Source: Paraburkholderia aspalathi
GTDB taxonomy: Bacteria; Pseudomonadota; Gammaproteobacteria; Burkholderiales; Burkholderiaceae
Reading direction: 5' to 3'
NCBI RefSeq assembly: GCF_900116445.1
Contig: NZ_FPBH01000023.1
Span: 105,267-169,266, forward strand
Length of the DNA: 64,000 nucleotides
Part shown: positions 16,268 to 25,033 of the stretch, in pieces
Layout of the letters: each line of letters opens with the position of its first letter
Numbering within the stretch: the stretch's first letter is position 1
The notes under the pieces: model-generated
Databases searched by the model: none
Seen by the model: the letters and a program-made list of their open reading frames with translations, nothing else
What the model was told of the DNA's origin: nothing
Program-made: the position numbers and the translations under genes

Positions 16268-17500
16268 TCACTTACCGAGCGACTTGTTCGCTTGCGTCGC
16301 AGCGGCATTCAACGCGTCCGCCGGCTTCGCCTTGCCCAGGTAGATCGATTGCATTGCATCGGTCACAGCCTTCGCGGTGTCTTCCCAACCGGTCACGGTC
16401 GGCGCGAAGTGAGCCGTCGGCAGCAGCGCGACGAAAGCTTTGGTATCCGGATCGTTGAACGCCGGATCGGTTGCCTCGGCCTTGGTGGTCGGCAGGAAGC
16501 CTTCGGTCGTCGTGAACTCGACGCGTGGTTCCTTCGTGAACAGATAGTCCAGGAACTTCCAGGCCGACTTCTTCACCTTGGAGTTTTTGAACATCACGAT
16601 CGAGTCGGTCACCGCATACGTGGCGTGCGTCGTACCCATCGGGATCGGATCGATGCCGTACTTCAGGTTCGGTGCTTCCTTCTTGATCTGCTTGGCGAGG
16701 AACGGTGCGGAGATCATCATCGCAACACGGCCCTGCTTGAACAGGTTCTGCACGTCTTCGCGGCTGTAGCCGGTCACGCCAGGCTGCGTCAGGCCGTCGT
16801 CGATCATCGTCTTGTACAGCGTGGCCGCCTTGATGCCGGCCGGCGAATTGAACGCCGCCTTGCCGTCCTTGCCTACGACGTCGCCCCCGTTGGTCCACAG
16901 GGCGTAGTAATAGTAGACGTCGGTTTCAATTTCCTTGCCTTGCAGACCGAAGCCGGCAATGCCCTGCGCCTTCAGTTTCTTCGACGCTTCGATCACGTCA
17001 TTCCACGTTTTCGGGCCGTCGGGATAACCGACCTTCGCGAGCAGATCCTTGTTGTAGTAGAGCGCGCGTGCGGACGCGGCGATCGGCAGGCCGTACACCT
17101 TGCCGTTGATTTCGCCCGGTGCGAGGAACGGGCCGATGAAGCGGCCCTTGAAGCTGGCGTCCATGTAGCCGTCGAGCGGCTCGGCGACGTCGTCCTTCAC
17201 GAAGTCGAGCAGCCAGCGCGTACCGACAATCGCCAGGTCGGCGTTGGCGCCGCCGGAGATGTCCGTTTGCAGTTTCTGTTGCAGCGTGTCCCAGTTCACG
17301 TCTTCGATCTTGATCGTGGTGCCGGGATTGGCCTTCTCGAAGTTATGGGCCATCTTTTCGAAGTACGGCGCGGTCGCATCGCTGTAATGCGCGACCGTCA
17401 CGCGAACCGTGTCGGCGTGAGCCGCCACGGCGATACCTGCAAACGCGAGCGCCACGGCAACTTTGCCTAGCGCGAGGGAAGCACGGGCATGCAACGACAT
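16268..17500 (-). CDS. Sugar ABC transporter substrate-binding protein (family 1)
   Basis: A 410-residue periplasmic binding protein with a signal peptide ending AVAAHA. Mature features of the family-1 sugar binders are present: NFEKANPGTTIKIEDV, the GLPIAASARALYYNKDLLAK segment, and the C-terminal TAKAVTDAMQSIYLGKAKP ADALN. It heads the minus-strand operon. Its divergent partners (SDR, ATPase, RpiR regulator) suggest uptake of a sugar or polyol whose first step is oxidation; the exact ligand cannot be deduced. Confidence 0.9.
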   Translation of the reverse strand: MSLHARASLALGKVAVALAFAGIAVAAHADTVRVTVAHYSDATAPYFEKMAHNFEKANPGTTIKIEDVNWDTLQQKLQTDISGGANADLAIVGTRWLLDFVKDDVAEPLDGYMDASFKGRFIGPFLAPGEINGKVYGLPIAASARALYYNKDLLAKVGYPDGPKTWNDVIEASKKLKAQGIAGFGLQGKEIETDVYYYYALWTNGGDVVGKDGKAAFNSPAGIKAATLYKTMIDDGLTQPGVTGYSREDVQNLFKQGRVAMMISAPFLAKQIKKEAPNLKYGIDPIPMGTTHATYAVTDSIVMFKNSKVKKSAWKFLDYLFTKEPRVEFTTTEGFLPTTKAEATDPAFNDPDTKAFVALLPTAHFAPTVTGWEDTAKAVTDAMQSIYLGKAKPADALNAAATQANKSLGK

Positions 17501-17619
17501 TTCTCTCTCCTGTGTCGATCGGAGTTAGCGTTTTAACGCTTGCTCCGGTCCCATCCGATGATGGTGGGGGTGGTCTGCTGCCGTCGCCGGCCGCTTTGGG
17601 TTAAATTGTTTGAAAAAAT

Positions 17620-17651
17620 CCTACATGACGCAAAATAGCTTGTCACGTAGG
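17620..17651. promoter_or_regulatory. Candidate operator 1 for the sugar locus
   Basis: CCTACATGAC-12 nt-GTCACGTAGG is an inverted repeat with one mismatch in ten, lying in the divergent control region between the binding-protein and SDR genes. It is a plausible site for the RpiR-type regulator encoded at 19881. No binding data exist; this is pattern evidence only. Confidence 0.4.
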
Positions 17652-17776
17652 GTCTGCCATATTTTTTCTCAGCCAGTTTTGTGCATAAGATGCTGTAAAG
17701 CAGGGGTATTCTGCATAACGCGAAGTCACGGATACCCAATCTTCGGGATGACTAGACAATTGTTCGATGCCGGTTT

Positions 17777-17791
17777 TGTAGGAAATTTACA
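17777..17791. promoter_or_regulatory. Candidate operator 2 for the sugar locus
   Basis: TGTAGGAAATTTACA has TGTA/TACA half-sites and contains GTAGG, also present in operator 1. It lies ~43 nt before the SDR start. Confidence 0.3.
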
Positions 17792-17833
17792 CGCTAAACC
17801 GGCGCTGCAACGAGGTTGAGGGCGAGGGCAGAC

Positions 17834-18607
17834 ATGAATCGTGTGGTGTTGGTGACGGGCGCTTGTGGCGGGATCGGCAGCGTGTTGTGCAAGCGTTTCG
17901 TGGAGCAGGGCGACACGGTGTTGGCGCTCGATGTCGACGCGGTCGCGCTGCACGGATTGGTTGCGCAACTCGGCGCCGCGCATGTCACGCCGATCGCGGT
18001 CGACCTGGGTGACGCTGCCGCAGTGCAGCAAGCGGTTGCCGATGCGGTGAAAACGCGCGGTCCGGTGGACGTGCTGGTCGCCAACGCGGGTGCCGCCAAA
18101 GGTTTGACGCTCGCCACGACGGATGCCGCCAGCTGGCAGCGCGACATCCATCTGAATCTGAACGGCACGTATCACTCGGTGGAAGCGGTGCGCGCGTCGA
18201 TGATCGAACGGCAGAAGGGCGTGCTGGTGCTGATCGGCTCGGTGAACGGCATGGCCGCGCTCGGGCATCCGGCGTATAGCGCGGCGAAGGCCGGGCTCAT
18301 CAGCTACACGAAAGCGCTGGCGATCGAACTGGGCCGCTATGGCATCCGCGCGAACATCGTCTGTCCGGGCACGGTGAAGACGCAGGCGTGGCAGGCGCGC
18401 GTCGACAAGAATCCGCAGGTCTTCGAGGATCTGAAAAAGTGGTACCCGTTGCGCGACTTTGCGACACCGGACGACATCGCCGATGCGGTGCTGTTCCTCT
18501 CATCGCCGATGGCGCGCGTGATTACCGGCGTCGCGTTGCCGGTCGACGGTGGACTGATGGCCGGCAACCGTTTGATGGCGGAAGAACTGACGCTCGAATC
18601 GCTTTGA
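17834..18607 (+). CDS. Short-chain dehydrogenase/reductase
   Basis: A 257-residue SDR. The cofactor motif is VTGACGGIGSVLCKRF, the NAG motif is VLVANAGAAKG, the catalytic Ser lies in LVLIGSVNG and the YxxxK is YSAAKAGLISYTK. The C-terminus PVDGGLMAGNR is standard. The ATG at 17834 is preferred (GAGGGCAG upstream) over an in-frame TTG six codons earlier. Its position next to a sugar ABC transporter suggests oxidation of the imported sugar or polyol. Confidence 0.88.
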   Translation: MNRVVLVTGACGGIGSVLCKRFVEQGDTVLALDVDAVALHGLVAQLGAAHVTPIAVDLGDAAAVQQAVADAVKTRGPVDVLVANAGAAKGLTLATTDAASWQRDIHLNLNGTYHSVEAVRASMIERQKGVLVLIGSVNGMAALGHPAYSAAKAGLISYTKALAIELGRYGIRANIVCPGTVKTQAWQARVDKNPQVFEDLKKWYPLRDFATPDDIADAVLFLSSPMARVITGVALPVDGGLMAGNRLMAEELTLESL

Positions 18608-18713
18608 ATGGATTGGATTCGCTTTGAACTGCTTTGACCCGATAGCGCGGCGTGTGCTTTGCTCGATGAAGCAAGGCAACACGTTCGCATGACAGCACGA
18701 CGATGAGGACAGC

Positions 18714-19796
18714 ATGGCAGCAGTGCAACTAAGCGGCATCTTCAAACGCTATGGCGACACGCAAGTGGTGCACGGCATCGATCTCAACATCGACGACGGC
18801 GAGTTCGTCGTGCTGGTCGGCCCGTCGGGTTGCGGCAAGAGCACGCTGATGCGCATGGTGGCGGGACTCGAAGAAATCAGCGGCGGCGATCTGATGATTG
18901 GCGGCACGCGCGCGAATACGCTCGCCCCGCAGCAGCGCAATATTTCGATGGTGTTCCAGAGCTACGCGCTTTATCCGCATCTGTCGGTCTACGAAAACAT
19001 CGCGTTTGGGCCGCGGATTCGCAAGGAATCGTCGGCGAGTTTCAAGCCGCGGATCGAAGCTGCCGCGAAGATGCTGAACCTCGGCAGTTATCTGGATCGC
19101 TTGCCGCGTGCGCTGTCGGGTGGTCAACGTCAGCGGGTGGCGATGGGCCGCGCGGTGGTGCGCGAGCCTTCGCTGTTTCTGTTCGACGAACCGCTGTCCA
19201 ATCTCGACGCCAAACTGCGCGTGCAGATGCGCACGGAAATCAAGGCGCTGCATCAGCGTCTGAAGAATACGGTGATCTACGTCACGCACGATCAGATCGA
19301 AGCGATGACCATGGCTGACCGCATCGTCGTGATGAACGCGGGGCGGATTGAGCAGGTCGGCCGTCCGCTCGATTTGTACGACCATCCGGCGAATTTGTTC
19401 GTCGCGAGCTTCCTCGGCTCGCCGTCGATGAATTTCGCCGAAGGCGTGTTGGTCAATCGCACGGATGGACAGGGTTTCGCGTTAAAACTCACCGACGGTG
19501 GCGAGGTCGTGCTGGAAGGCACGCCGGACTCGGCGGTGGTCGGCGCAAAAATCACGCTTGGTGTGCGTCCCGAACACATTGAAACGATGGCTGACAAGCC
19601 GGACACCACGATGGAAGTCGAAGTGGTCGAGCCGACTGGCGCCGAGACCCATTTGTACGGGAAAATAGGCGGCAACACGTGGTGCGTGACAACTCGCCAG
19701 CGCTCGAAAGTCGAGCCCGGTCAGCGCGTCACGCTGCGTCTGCCGGCTGAGCATATTCATCTGTTCGATACGGAGAGTGGACGCAGGCTGGTCTGA
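18714..19796 (+). CDS. Sugar ABC transporter ATPase (MalK/UgpC type)
   Basis: A 360-residue ATPase: Walker A VGPSGCGKSTLMR, Q loop MVFQSYALYPH, signature LSGGQRQRVAMGRAVVREP, Walker B LFLFDEPLSNLD, H loop YVTHDQIEAMT, then the C-terminal OB-like regulatory domain (TLGVRPEHIE). It supplies energy for the two permeases at 14378-16116 even though it lies on the other strand. The start has GAGGACAG upstream. Confidence 0.93.
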   Translation: MAAVQLSGIFKRYGDTQVVHGIDLNIDDGEFVVLVGPSGCGKSTLMRMVAGLEEISGGDLMIGGTRANTLAPQQRNISMVFQSYALYPHLSVYENIAFGPRIRKESSASFKPRIEAAAKMLNLGSYLDRLPRALSGGQRQRVAMGRAVVREPSLFLFDEPLSNLDAKLRVQMRTEIKALHQRLKNTVIYVTHDQIEAMTMADRIVVMNAGRIEQVGRPLDLYDHPANLFVASFLGSPSMNFAEGVLVNRTDGQGFALKLTDGGEVVLEGTPDSAVVGAKITLGVRPEHIETMADKPDTTMEVEVVEPTGAETHLYGKIGGNTWCVTTRQRSKVEPGQRVTLRLPAEHIHLFDTESGRRLV

Positions 19797-19880
19797 ACCG
19801 CGTGTTGCCGCTTGAGGCTGATTCAAGCTGACTGAAGCTGCGATGCGACGCGGATTCAATTAACCCTTAAGGAACACCGG

Positions 19881-20744
19881 GTGTCCGCACCGAACTTGAT
19901 TCCCCACATCCGCGGCGCGCTGGCCAATCTGCGGCCCGCCGAGCGCAAGGTTGCCGAGATGGTGCTGAGCGACGTCGACTTTGCGATGCGCGCGAGCATC
20001 ACCGAGCTCGCCCAGCGTGCGGACGTGTCCGAGCCTTCCGTCACGCGCTTTTGCCGCGCGATCGGCGCACATGGTCTGCGCGACTTCAAGATGCAATTGG
20101 CGCAGAGCGTGGCGGGCGGGGTGCCGTATGCGTCGACGGCGGTTGCGCGTGACGATGACGTGCAGACGTTGATGGACAAGGTGGGCGAGGCTGCTGTCGA
20201 TGGGATCACGCATGCGTGTAGCGCGCTGGATCCGGCAGTGGTTGAGAGTGCGATTGCGGCGCTGTCGAGTGCAGGGCGGGTTTTCTTCTTTGGTGTTGGG
20301 TCGGGTTCGGGGCTGGTTGCGCAAGATGCTGCTTTGAGATTTTTGCGGCTTGATATTGCGGCTACTGCGTTTACTGATGGTCATTTGCAGCGGCTTTACG
20401 CGGGGCTCATGGAACCGGGTGATGTGGCGTTTGCGATTTCGCATTCGGGCCGCAGCGTCGAAGTGAATGAAAGCATTCAGATCGCCAAGGAGCGTGGTGC
20501 TACTACGATTGCGCTGACGAATGTTGGCTCGCGGCTGGCGTGGTTGGTCGATATTCCGCTGCTGCTGCGCGTGCCAAGTCCGATCGATCCGAATACGCCA
20601 GGCGTGTCCCGGCTCGTGCATCTGTGCATCATGGATGCGCTGGCGATCGGCGTCGCGTTGAAGGCGCGGCCCAAGACACTCGAAAAGATGCGGCACGCGA
20701 AGGCGCGGTTGTCGTCGCATGAGCCGGAAGCGGCGGGGGATTGA
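19881..20744 (+). CDS. RpiR-family regulator with SIS domain
   Basis: A 287-residue protein: N-terminal HTH (NLRPAERKVAEMVLSDVDFA...TELAQRADVSEPSVTRFCR) and a C-terminal SIS domain for phosphosugar binding (FFFGVGSGSGLVAQDAALRF, then FAISHSGRSVEVNESIQIAK). It starts with GTG; AAGGA lies 8 nt upstream. It ends the plus-strand unit and most likely regulates this sugar locus through sites near 17620-17791. The segment ~20200-20450 has a markedly G+T-rich coding strand. Confidence 0.9.
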   Translation: MSAPNLIPHIRGALANLRPAERKVAEMVLSDVDFAMRASITELAQRADVSEPSVTRFCRAIGAHGLRDFKMQLAQSVAGGVPYASTAVARDDDVQTLMDKVGEAAVDGITHACSALDPAVVESAIAALSSAGRVFFFGVGSGSGLVAQDAALRFLRLDIAATAFTDGHLQRLYAGLMEPGDVAFAISHSGRSVEVNESIQIAKERGATTIALTNVGSRLAWLVDIPLLLRVPSPIDPNTPGVSRLVHLCIMDALAIGVALKARPKTLEKMRHAKARLSSHEPEAAGD

Positions 20745-20793
20745 TTGGGACGGATGGCCCGCTTCTTCAGCCCTGCGGCGAACACGTGAACAG

Positions 20794-21831
20794 TTACGCT
20801 GCTTGAGGACGCCAGGCGATCATGCCCGCAGTCCGTGCACGAACCTCCGGCGAGGCTAAACAGGTCGCAACGGCTTCGTATCCCGGTGTGCCTGGATAGG
20901 GGGCGACTAGCGTGGGCGTGCTGTGATTGGCTGGGCACAGAATAATTGATTCGTCAGGGCCGATTGCTGCCAGATCCAGGATCGCCGACGAACGCGTCAT
21001 CAGAAACAGCGGACGTCCACCCACTTTGGCGCGTCGGCGAAGATGAATGATCAATGCTTCCTGCGTCGCCTGATCTAAGCCTTGCTCCACCATGTCCACC
21101 ACGAAGGCGGCTGGCCCCTCAGATTCCAGTTCGACGAGCAGAGCGATTAACGCTTCCGATTCTGCTGCGCCTTCTCCGATGAGCCACGCCAGAGTCTGAT
21201 CCACTCGCGATTTGAGCGCGGCATCCGCTTCAAGGTGGGCTACGGTCGCGGCATTTCCATCCTGCAACCGTTCAAGACCTAGGAATGCGGCATTCGGTAT
21301 GTTCTCGGCCAGGCATTTCGCCAGCCGTGTCTTGCCGCTTCCCAAAGGTCCAATGATGTAGTTCAGCGGCCGGATGTCGCGAAGTTCGAATCGTTCGCCA
21401 CCCCATGGCCACGGGAGATCAAAAGCCGTGGCGAATTCTGACGAAGGATTGAGCAGGCGTGCCAGCTCTCCATCGGCAGGCGCCTGACCTCGAGCAAGAT
21501 CGGACCGAAGCCCTCGGACCTTGGCTATCGTTTCCACGAGCTCCCGAATTCCAGCTTCAAGCGTCGCCTCGTGGGCCGCCAACGCGGGTTCCAGACTCTG
21601 CGGGTCGCCTTTCAACACCTGTGCCACTTGGGCGAGGCTGAGGCCGAGCGCGCGCAGGGCCACGATCTCCGCAGCGCGACTCATCTCGTCGGGACCATAG
21701 GTGCGATATCCGGCGACCGTGCGTGCCGGCGTCACCAGGCCCCGCTGTTCATAGAGTCGCAGGGCCTTGGTCGAGACGCCGAGCTGTCTCGCCGCTTCGG
21801 AAGCACTTAAAAATGGAGTGGGACAACGCAT
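20794..21831 (-). CDS. MerR-type HTH fused to a P-loop ATPase domain
   Basis: A 345-residue protein. Residues 7-75 are a MerR winged helix (SASEAARQLGVSTKALRLYE ... GYRTYGPDEM), 76-125 a coiled linker, and 150-330 an ABC/AAA-like P-loop domain with Walker A GPLGSGKTRLA (161-170), and hydrophobic strand plus acid in AAFVVDMVEQGLD. The signature and later strands (PLFLMTRSSAILDLAAIGPD) resemble the AAA_21/ABC-like fold. ATP-dependent signalling to DNA binding is a reasonable inference. No gene in the immediate vicinity is obviously its target. An unusual fusion. Confidence 0.75.
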   Translation of the reverse strand: MRCPTPFLSASEAARQLGVSTKALRLYEQRGLVTPARTVAGYRTYGPDEMSRAAEIVALRALGLSLAQVAQVLKGDPQSLEPALAAHEATLEAGIRELVETIAKVRGLRSDLARGQAPADGELARLLNPSSEFATAFDLPWPWGGERFELRDIRPLNYIIGPLGSGKTRLAKCLAENIPNAAFLGLERLQDGNAATVAHLEADAALKSRVDQTLAWLIGEGAAESEALIALLVELESEGPAAFVVDMVEQGLDQATQEALIIHLRRRAKVGGRPLFLMTRSSAILDLAAIGPDESIILCPANHSTPTLVAPYPGTPGYEAVATCLASPEVRARTAGMIAWRPQAA

Positions 21832-22046
21832 GAGTCACCTCTTCGTTTGCTGACCACTCACATCATGGAGTTGGCCCTTGGGGCCGAGTCAATCGAATAG
21901 TTACAGCGCGGCATTTTTTCAGTGTTTCGATTACTTCGCTCGCAAAACGATTGCAAACGGCCTGTTTTCTCGCAAAACGATTACGAGATGGCGCCTTGTC
22001 TTGCTGAAATGACTTCGGCGTGCTCAAGCTTTGAATTGCCGACGCT

Positions 22047-22877
22047 TTACGACACTACCGCCATCCACCCAAACCGCCGTGACAATCTCAGCGTCGCCGC
22101 GCGCAAAGTCTGCGCGGGGCCGCCCGTGATCTCGCTATCGAAGCTGCCGCTCGGCCCCATCACCGCGAGCACCAGACAGATGCTGCCGGTATGGTCCAGC
22201 ACCGGCGCGGCCAAGGTATTGATACCTGGCACAGGCCGGCTCAATGCGGTATCGATGCCATCCGCACGGATTTGCGCGAGCCGCTGCGCATAGGCCTTCG
22301 TCTCCTCCGCCTCAGCCCCCGCCAACCGCAAATGATCCTGCGCCAACAACCCAGTACGCACATCATCCGCGACATAAGCAGCAAACACCCGCCCAATCGC
22401 CGTATTCACCAGCGACATCACCGTGCCGACCCGCAAGCTCACATGCAGCGGCCGCGCGGACTCCTCCAGACGCACGACGGTCGGCCCGAGCGGCCCAAGC
22501 ACCGCCATCGCTACGCTCATCCCAGTCGATACCGCCAGTTCGACCACTTCCGGCTCAGCTTCCCGCGTCGGCGACAAACGCTGCAAACCGATCAACCCAA
22601 GCTCAAGCGCTAAAGGCCCGGCTTCGAAACAACCTGCAGCATCGCGGTTCAGCAAACCGATCTTGAGCAGACTCACCAGATGCGGAAACGCTTTAGCCGG
22701 CGGCATGCCTGCAGCGGCTGCGAGATCGCGCAAGCTCAACGGCCGTGCAGCCGCAACCAGCGCGCCGAGCAACTCGCCGGTGCTATCGAGCGATTGGATA
22801 CCGCGCTGCGGCTTCGCATCGGCAGAAGCGGCGGAAATACCTGAGGCAGCGTAAGAGGTGTCGAAAGAATCGGTCAC
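22047..22877 (-). CDS. IclR-family regulator 1
   Basis: A 276-residue IclR-type protein: N-terminal winged helix (LLGALVAAARPLSLRDLAAA) and C-terminal effector domain (PLHVSLRVGTVMSLVNTAIG and GINTLAAPVLDHTGSICLVL). Its start overlaps the last 4 nt of the upstream IclR gene at 22874, so the two are co-expressed. The effector-domain residues VGTVMSL and RVFAAY match its neighbour closely, suggesting a tandem duplication. Confidence 0.88.
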   Translation of the reverse strand: MTDSFDTSYAASGISAASADAKPQRGIQSLDSTGELLGALVAAARPLSLRDLAAAAGMPPAKAFPHLVSLLKIGLLNRDAAGCFEAGPLALELGLIGLQRLSPTREAEPEVVELAVSTGMSVAMAVLGPLGPTVVRLEESARPLHVSLRVGTVMSLVNTAIGRVFAAYVADDVRTGLLAQDHLRLAGAEAEETKAYAQRLAQIRADGIDTALSRPVPGINTLAAPVLDHTGSICLVLAVMGPSGSFDSEITGGPAQTLRAATLRLSRRFGWMAVVS

Positions 22878-23731
22878 GATGCTGAAGAAGCTAACAAGGA
22901 AGGCGCTGCCGCAAGCTCAGCGCTAATGTCATGAGCCGCGGCAAGCAGCGCGCGAGCCGTCGGACCATCGGCGGCAACGTCGATCACGCCCGTCGAGCCG
23001 ATCACCGTCAGCGCGAGGCACAAGCGGCCGTCCGCATCGAGCACCGGCGCACTCAAACTGCTGATGCCCGGGCTCGGCGCATCGACGCTGCATTCCAACG
23101 TGCGTGCACGGATAGCATCTAAAGCTGCTTCGAACGCGGCACGTTCATCAGGCGGCGTCATCGCGCTACTCGCAGTACCCGACTGATTCGCCCACATCCC
23201 CGCCAACGCCTCGCGTGGCAGATAAGCGCAAAACACGCGACCCGTCGACGTCGCCGGCAGCGACATCACCGTGCCCACGTGCAGATTCACATGCAACGGA
23301 AAGCCCGCATGCTCATAGCGGACGATGGTCGGCCCTTGCGGCCCCGCGATACAGATCGCGACGCTGAACCCGATCGCCTCGGCCAAAGCGGCGACGCGTG
23401 GCACGGCGGCGCGAAACGCCGGCTGATTCTCCAGATGCATTAACCCAAGCCGCAACGACAGCGGACCGGGTTCATAACGGCCCGACAGTTCGTCACGTTT
23501 GATCAGACCTAAGCGGCTCAAGCTCACCAGATAGGCATGCGCTTGCCCCGGCGCGATCTGCGCAGCGGTGGCGAGATCGGACAAAGCCAGCGGGCTGCGT
23601 GCCTGGGCGAGCGCCAGCAACACGCGGCCGCCCACTTCGACGCTCTGAATCCCGCGCTGCGTCTTGCCGCCATCCGTTATCTCGCTGCCGCCCGCGCCTC
23701 TGCCGGTGGCCGATTTCGCTGCTTTGCTCAC
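22874..23731 (-). CDS. IclR-family regulator 2
   Basis: A 285-residue paralogue of the preceding gene: HTH LALAQARSPLALSDLATAAQ, effector domain with FPLHVNLHVGTVMSLPATST, SSLSAPVLDADGRLCLALTV. It is divergent from the MBL/FAD/MFS operon, across a short control region with a palindrome and a sigma70-like promoter at 23828-23876. Two adjacent IclR paralogues may form heteromers or respond to different effectors of the same pathway. Confidence 0.88.
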   Translation of the reverse strand: MSKAAKSATGRGAGGSEITDGGKTQRGIQSVEVGGRVLLALAQARSPLALSDLATAAQIAPGQAHAYLVSLSRLGLIKRDELSGRYEPGPLSLRLGLMHLENQPAFRAAVPRVAALAEAIGFSVAICIAGPQGPTIVRYEHAGFPLHVNLHVGTVMSLPATSTGRVFCAYLPREALAGMWANQSGTASSAMTPPDERAAFEAALDAIRARTLECSVDAPSPGISSLSAPVLDADGRLCLALTVIGSTGVIDVAADGPTARALLAAAHDISAELAAAPSLLASSAS

Positions 23732-23827
23732 ACCTGCGCTCGTCCGTAAAAAGGGTCCATGTTAGCCGAAGCCCTGCGCGAAAACCGCGCCTTCCTGTCC
23801 TTATCTTAGGCGTTCCTTGATTTGCGT

Positions 23828-23876
23828 ATAGCGATACATTTCGCTATTGACAAATAAACTGGCCCGGCCATAAGAT
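23828..23876 (+). promoter_or_regulatory. Promoter with overlapping palindrome for the MBL/FAD operon
   Basis: ATAGCGA-TACATT-TCGCTAT (23828-23847) is a perfect 7-bp inverted repeat. Its last base touches a TTGACA -35 box (23847-23852), and TAAGAT (23871-23876) is a fair -10 after 18 nt. The layout, between IclR and the operon, suggests an IclR-controlled promoter. Confidence 0.5.
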
Positions 23877-24015
23877 GCATTCACCCCGACATACCGGTGC
23901 AGTCACAGAGTCAAAACGGGGCGAGACAATCCCCAATACCGTCAGCCCGCGCCTCTGAAATCGGAACGCGCAGCCGGCCGTCTCGCCTCACGTCCAACTT
24001 TTGAGGGAGACAAGC

Positions 24016-24975
24016 ATGGCAAAGGCATTCGCATCCCAGGCCGACCTGGAAGTCAAGAAAGTCACGTGGACCAAGCTATCCGAGAACGCCTACGCGTACA
24101 CCGCTGAAGGCGATCCGAACTCGGGCGTGATCATCGGTGACGACGGCGTGCTGATCGTCGACACCACCGCCACGCCGGCCATGGCGCAAGACCTCATCGC
24201 GAAGATTCGCAGCGTCACCGATAAACCGATCAAATACGTCGTGCTGTCGCACTACCACGCGGTGCGCGTGCTCGGCGCGTCGGCGTATTTCGAAGAAGGC
24301 GCACAACAGGTGATCGCGAGCCGCGGCACGTACGAGATGATCGTCGAGCGCGGCGAGCAGGACATGAAGTCGGAAATCGAGCGCTTCCCGCGTCTCTTCG
24401 CCGGTGTCGAAACGGTGCCGGGCCTGACGTGGCCCACGCTCGTGTTCGAAAAGCAAATGACGTTGTTCCTCGGCAAGCTCGAAGTGCGCATCGCGCATCT
24501 GGGTGCGGGTCACACGAAGGGCGATACGGTGGTGTGGCTGCCGTCGCAGAAGGTGCTGTTCTCCGGCGACCTGGTCGAATACGACGCAGCCTGCTACTGC
24601 GGCGATGCACAACTGGAACAATGGCCGGCCACGCTCGAAGCGCTGCGCGCATTGAAAGCTGAGAAGCTGGTGCCGGGCCGCGGTCCTGCATTGACCACGC
24701 CGGAAGACGTCAACAAAGGCCTCGATTACACGAAAGACTTCGTCACCACGCTATTGCAGCAAGGCCGCGAAGCTGTCGAACAGAAGCTCGATCTGAAGGC
24801 CGCAATGGCGCATACGCGCAAAGCAATGGATCCGAAGTTCGGCCATGTGTTCATCTACGAACACTGCCTGCCGTTCGACGTCTCGCGTGCCTTCGACGAA
24901 GCGAGCGGCATCACGCATCCGCGCATCTGGACCGCGCAACGCGACAAGGAAATGTGGGACGCGCTGCAAGCCTGA
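24016..24975 (+). CDS. MBL-fold protein with degenerate metal site
   Basis: A 319-residue metallo-beta-lactamase-fold protein. The ATG at 24016 follows GAGGGAG. The core strand GVLIVDTTATPAM is intact, but the first metal motif reads SHYHAVRVLG rather than HxHxDH, so the Asp and third His are absent; the final metal His motif region reads LVPGRGPAL. The His in GAGHTKGD and the Asp in LFSGDLVEY remain. This pattern suggests a single-metal or inactive/altered enzyme. It begins an operon with an FAD monooxygenase and an MFS transporter, so it may act on a hydroxylated aromatic product. Confidence 0.8.
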   Translation: MAKAFASQADLEVKKVTWTKLSENAYAYTAEGDPNSGVIIGDDGVLIVDTTATPAMAQDLIAKIRSVTDKPIKYVVLSHYHAVRVLGASAYFEEGAQQVIASRGTYEMIVERGEQDMKSEIERFPRLFAGVETVPGLTWPTLVFEKQMTLFLGKLEVRIAHLGAGHTKGDTVVWLPSQKVLFSGDLVEYDAACYCGDAQLEQWPATLEALRALKAEKLVPGRGPALTTPEDVNKGLDYTKDFVTTLLQQGREAVEQKLDLKAAMAHTRKAMDPKFGHVFIYEHCLPFDVSRAFDEASGITHPRIWTAQRDKEMWDALQA

Positions 24976-25033
24976 TAACAGCATAGAAACGCCGGAAAGC
25001 GTCAAGCAGAGCAGAGATGGACGGAGACACAAG

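Noticed and set aside
16190..17470. 426-codon plus-strand frame antisense to the binding-protein gene
   Set aside because: It is a mirror of the real minus-strand coding frame in high-GC DNA, with composition typical of such shadows.
19860..20720. Minus-strand frame antisense to the RpiR gene
   Set aside because: Mirror frame of a clear HTH-SIS regulator; Arg/His-rich without domains.
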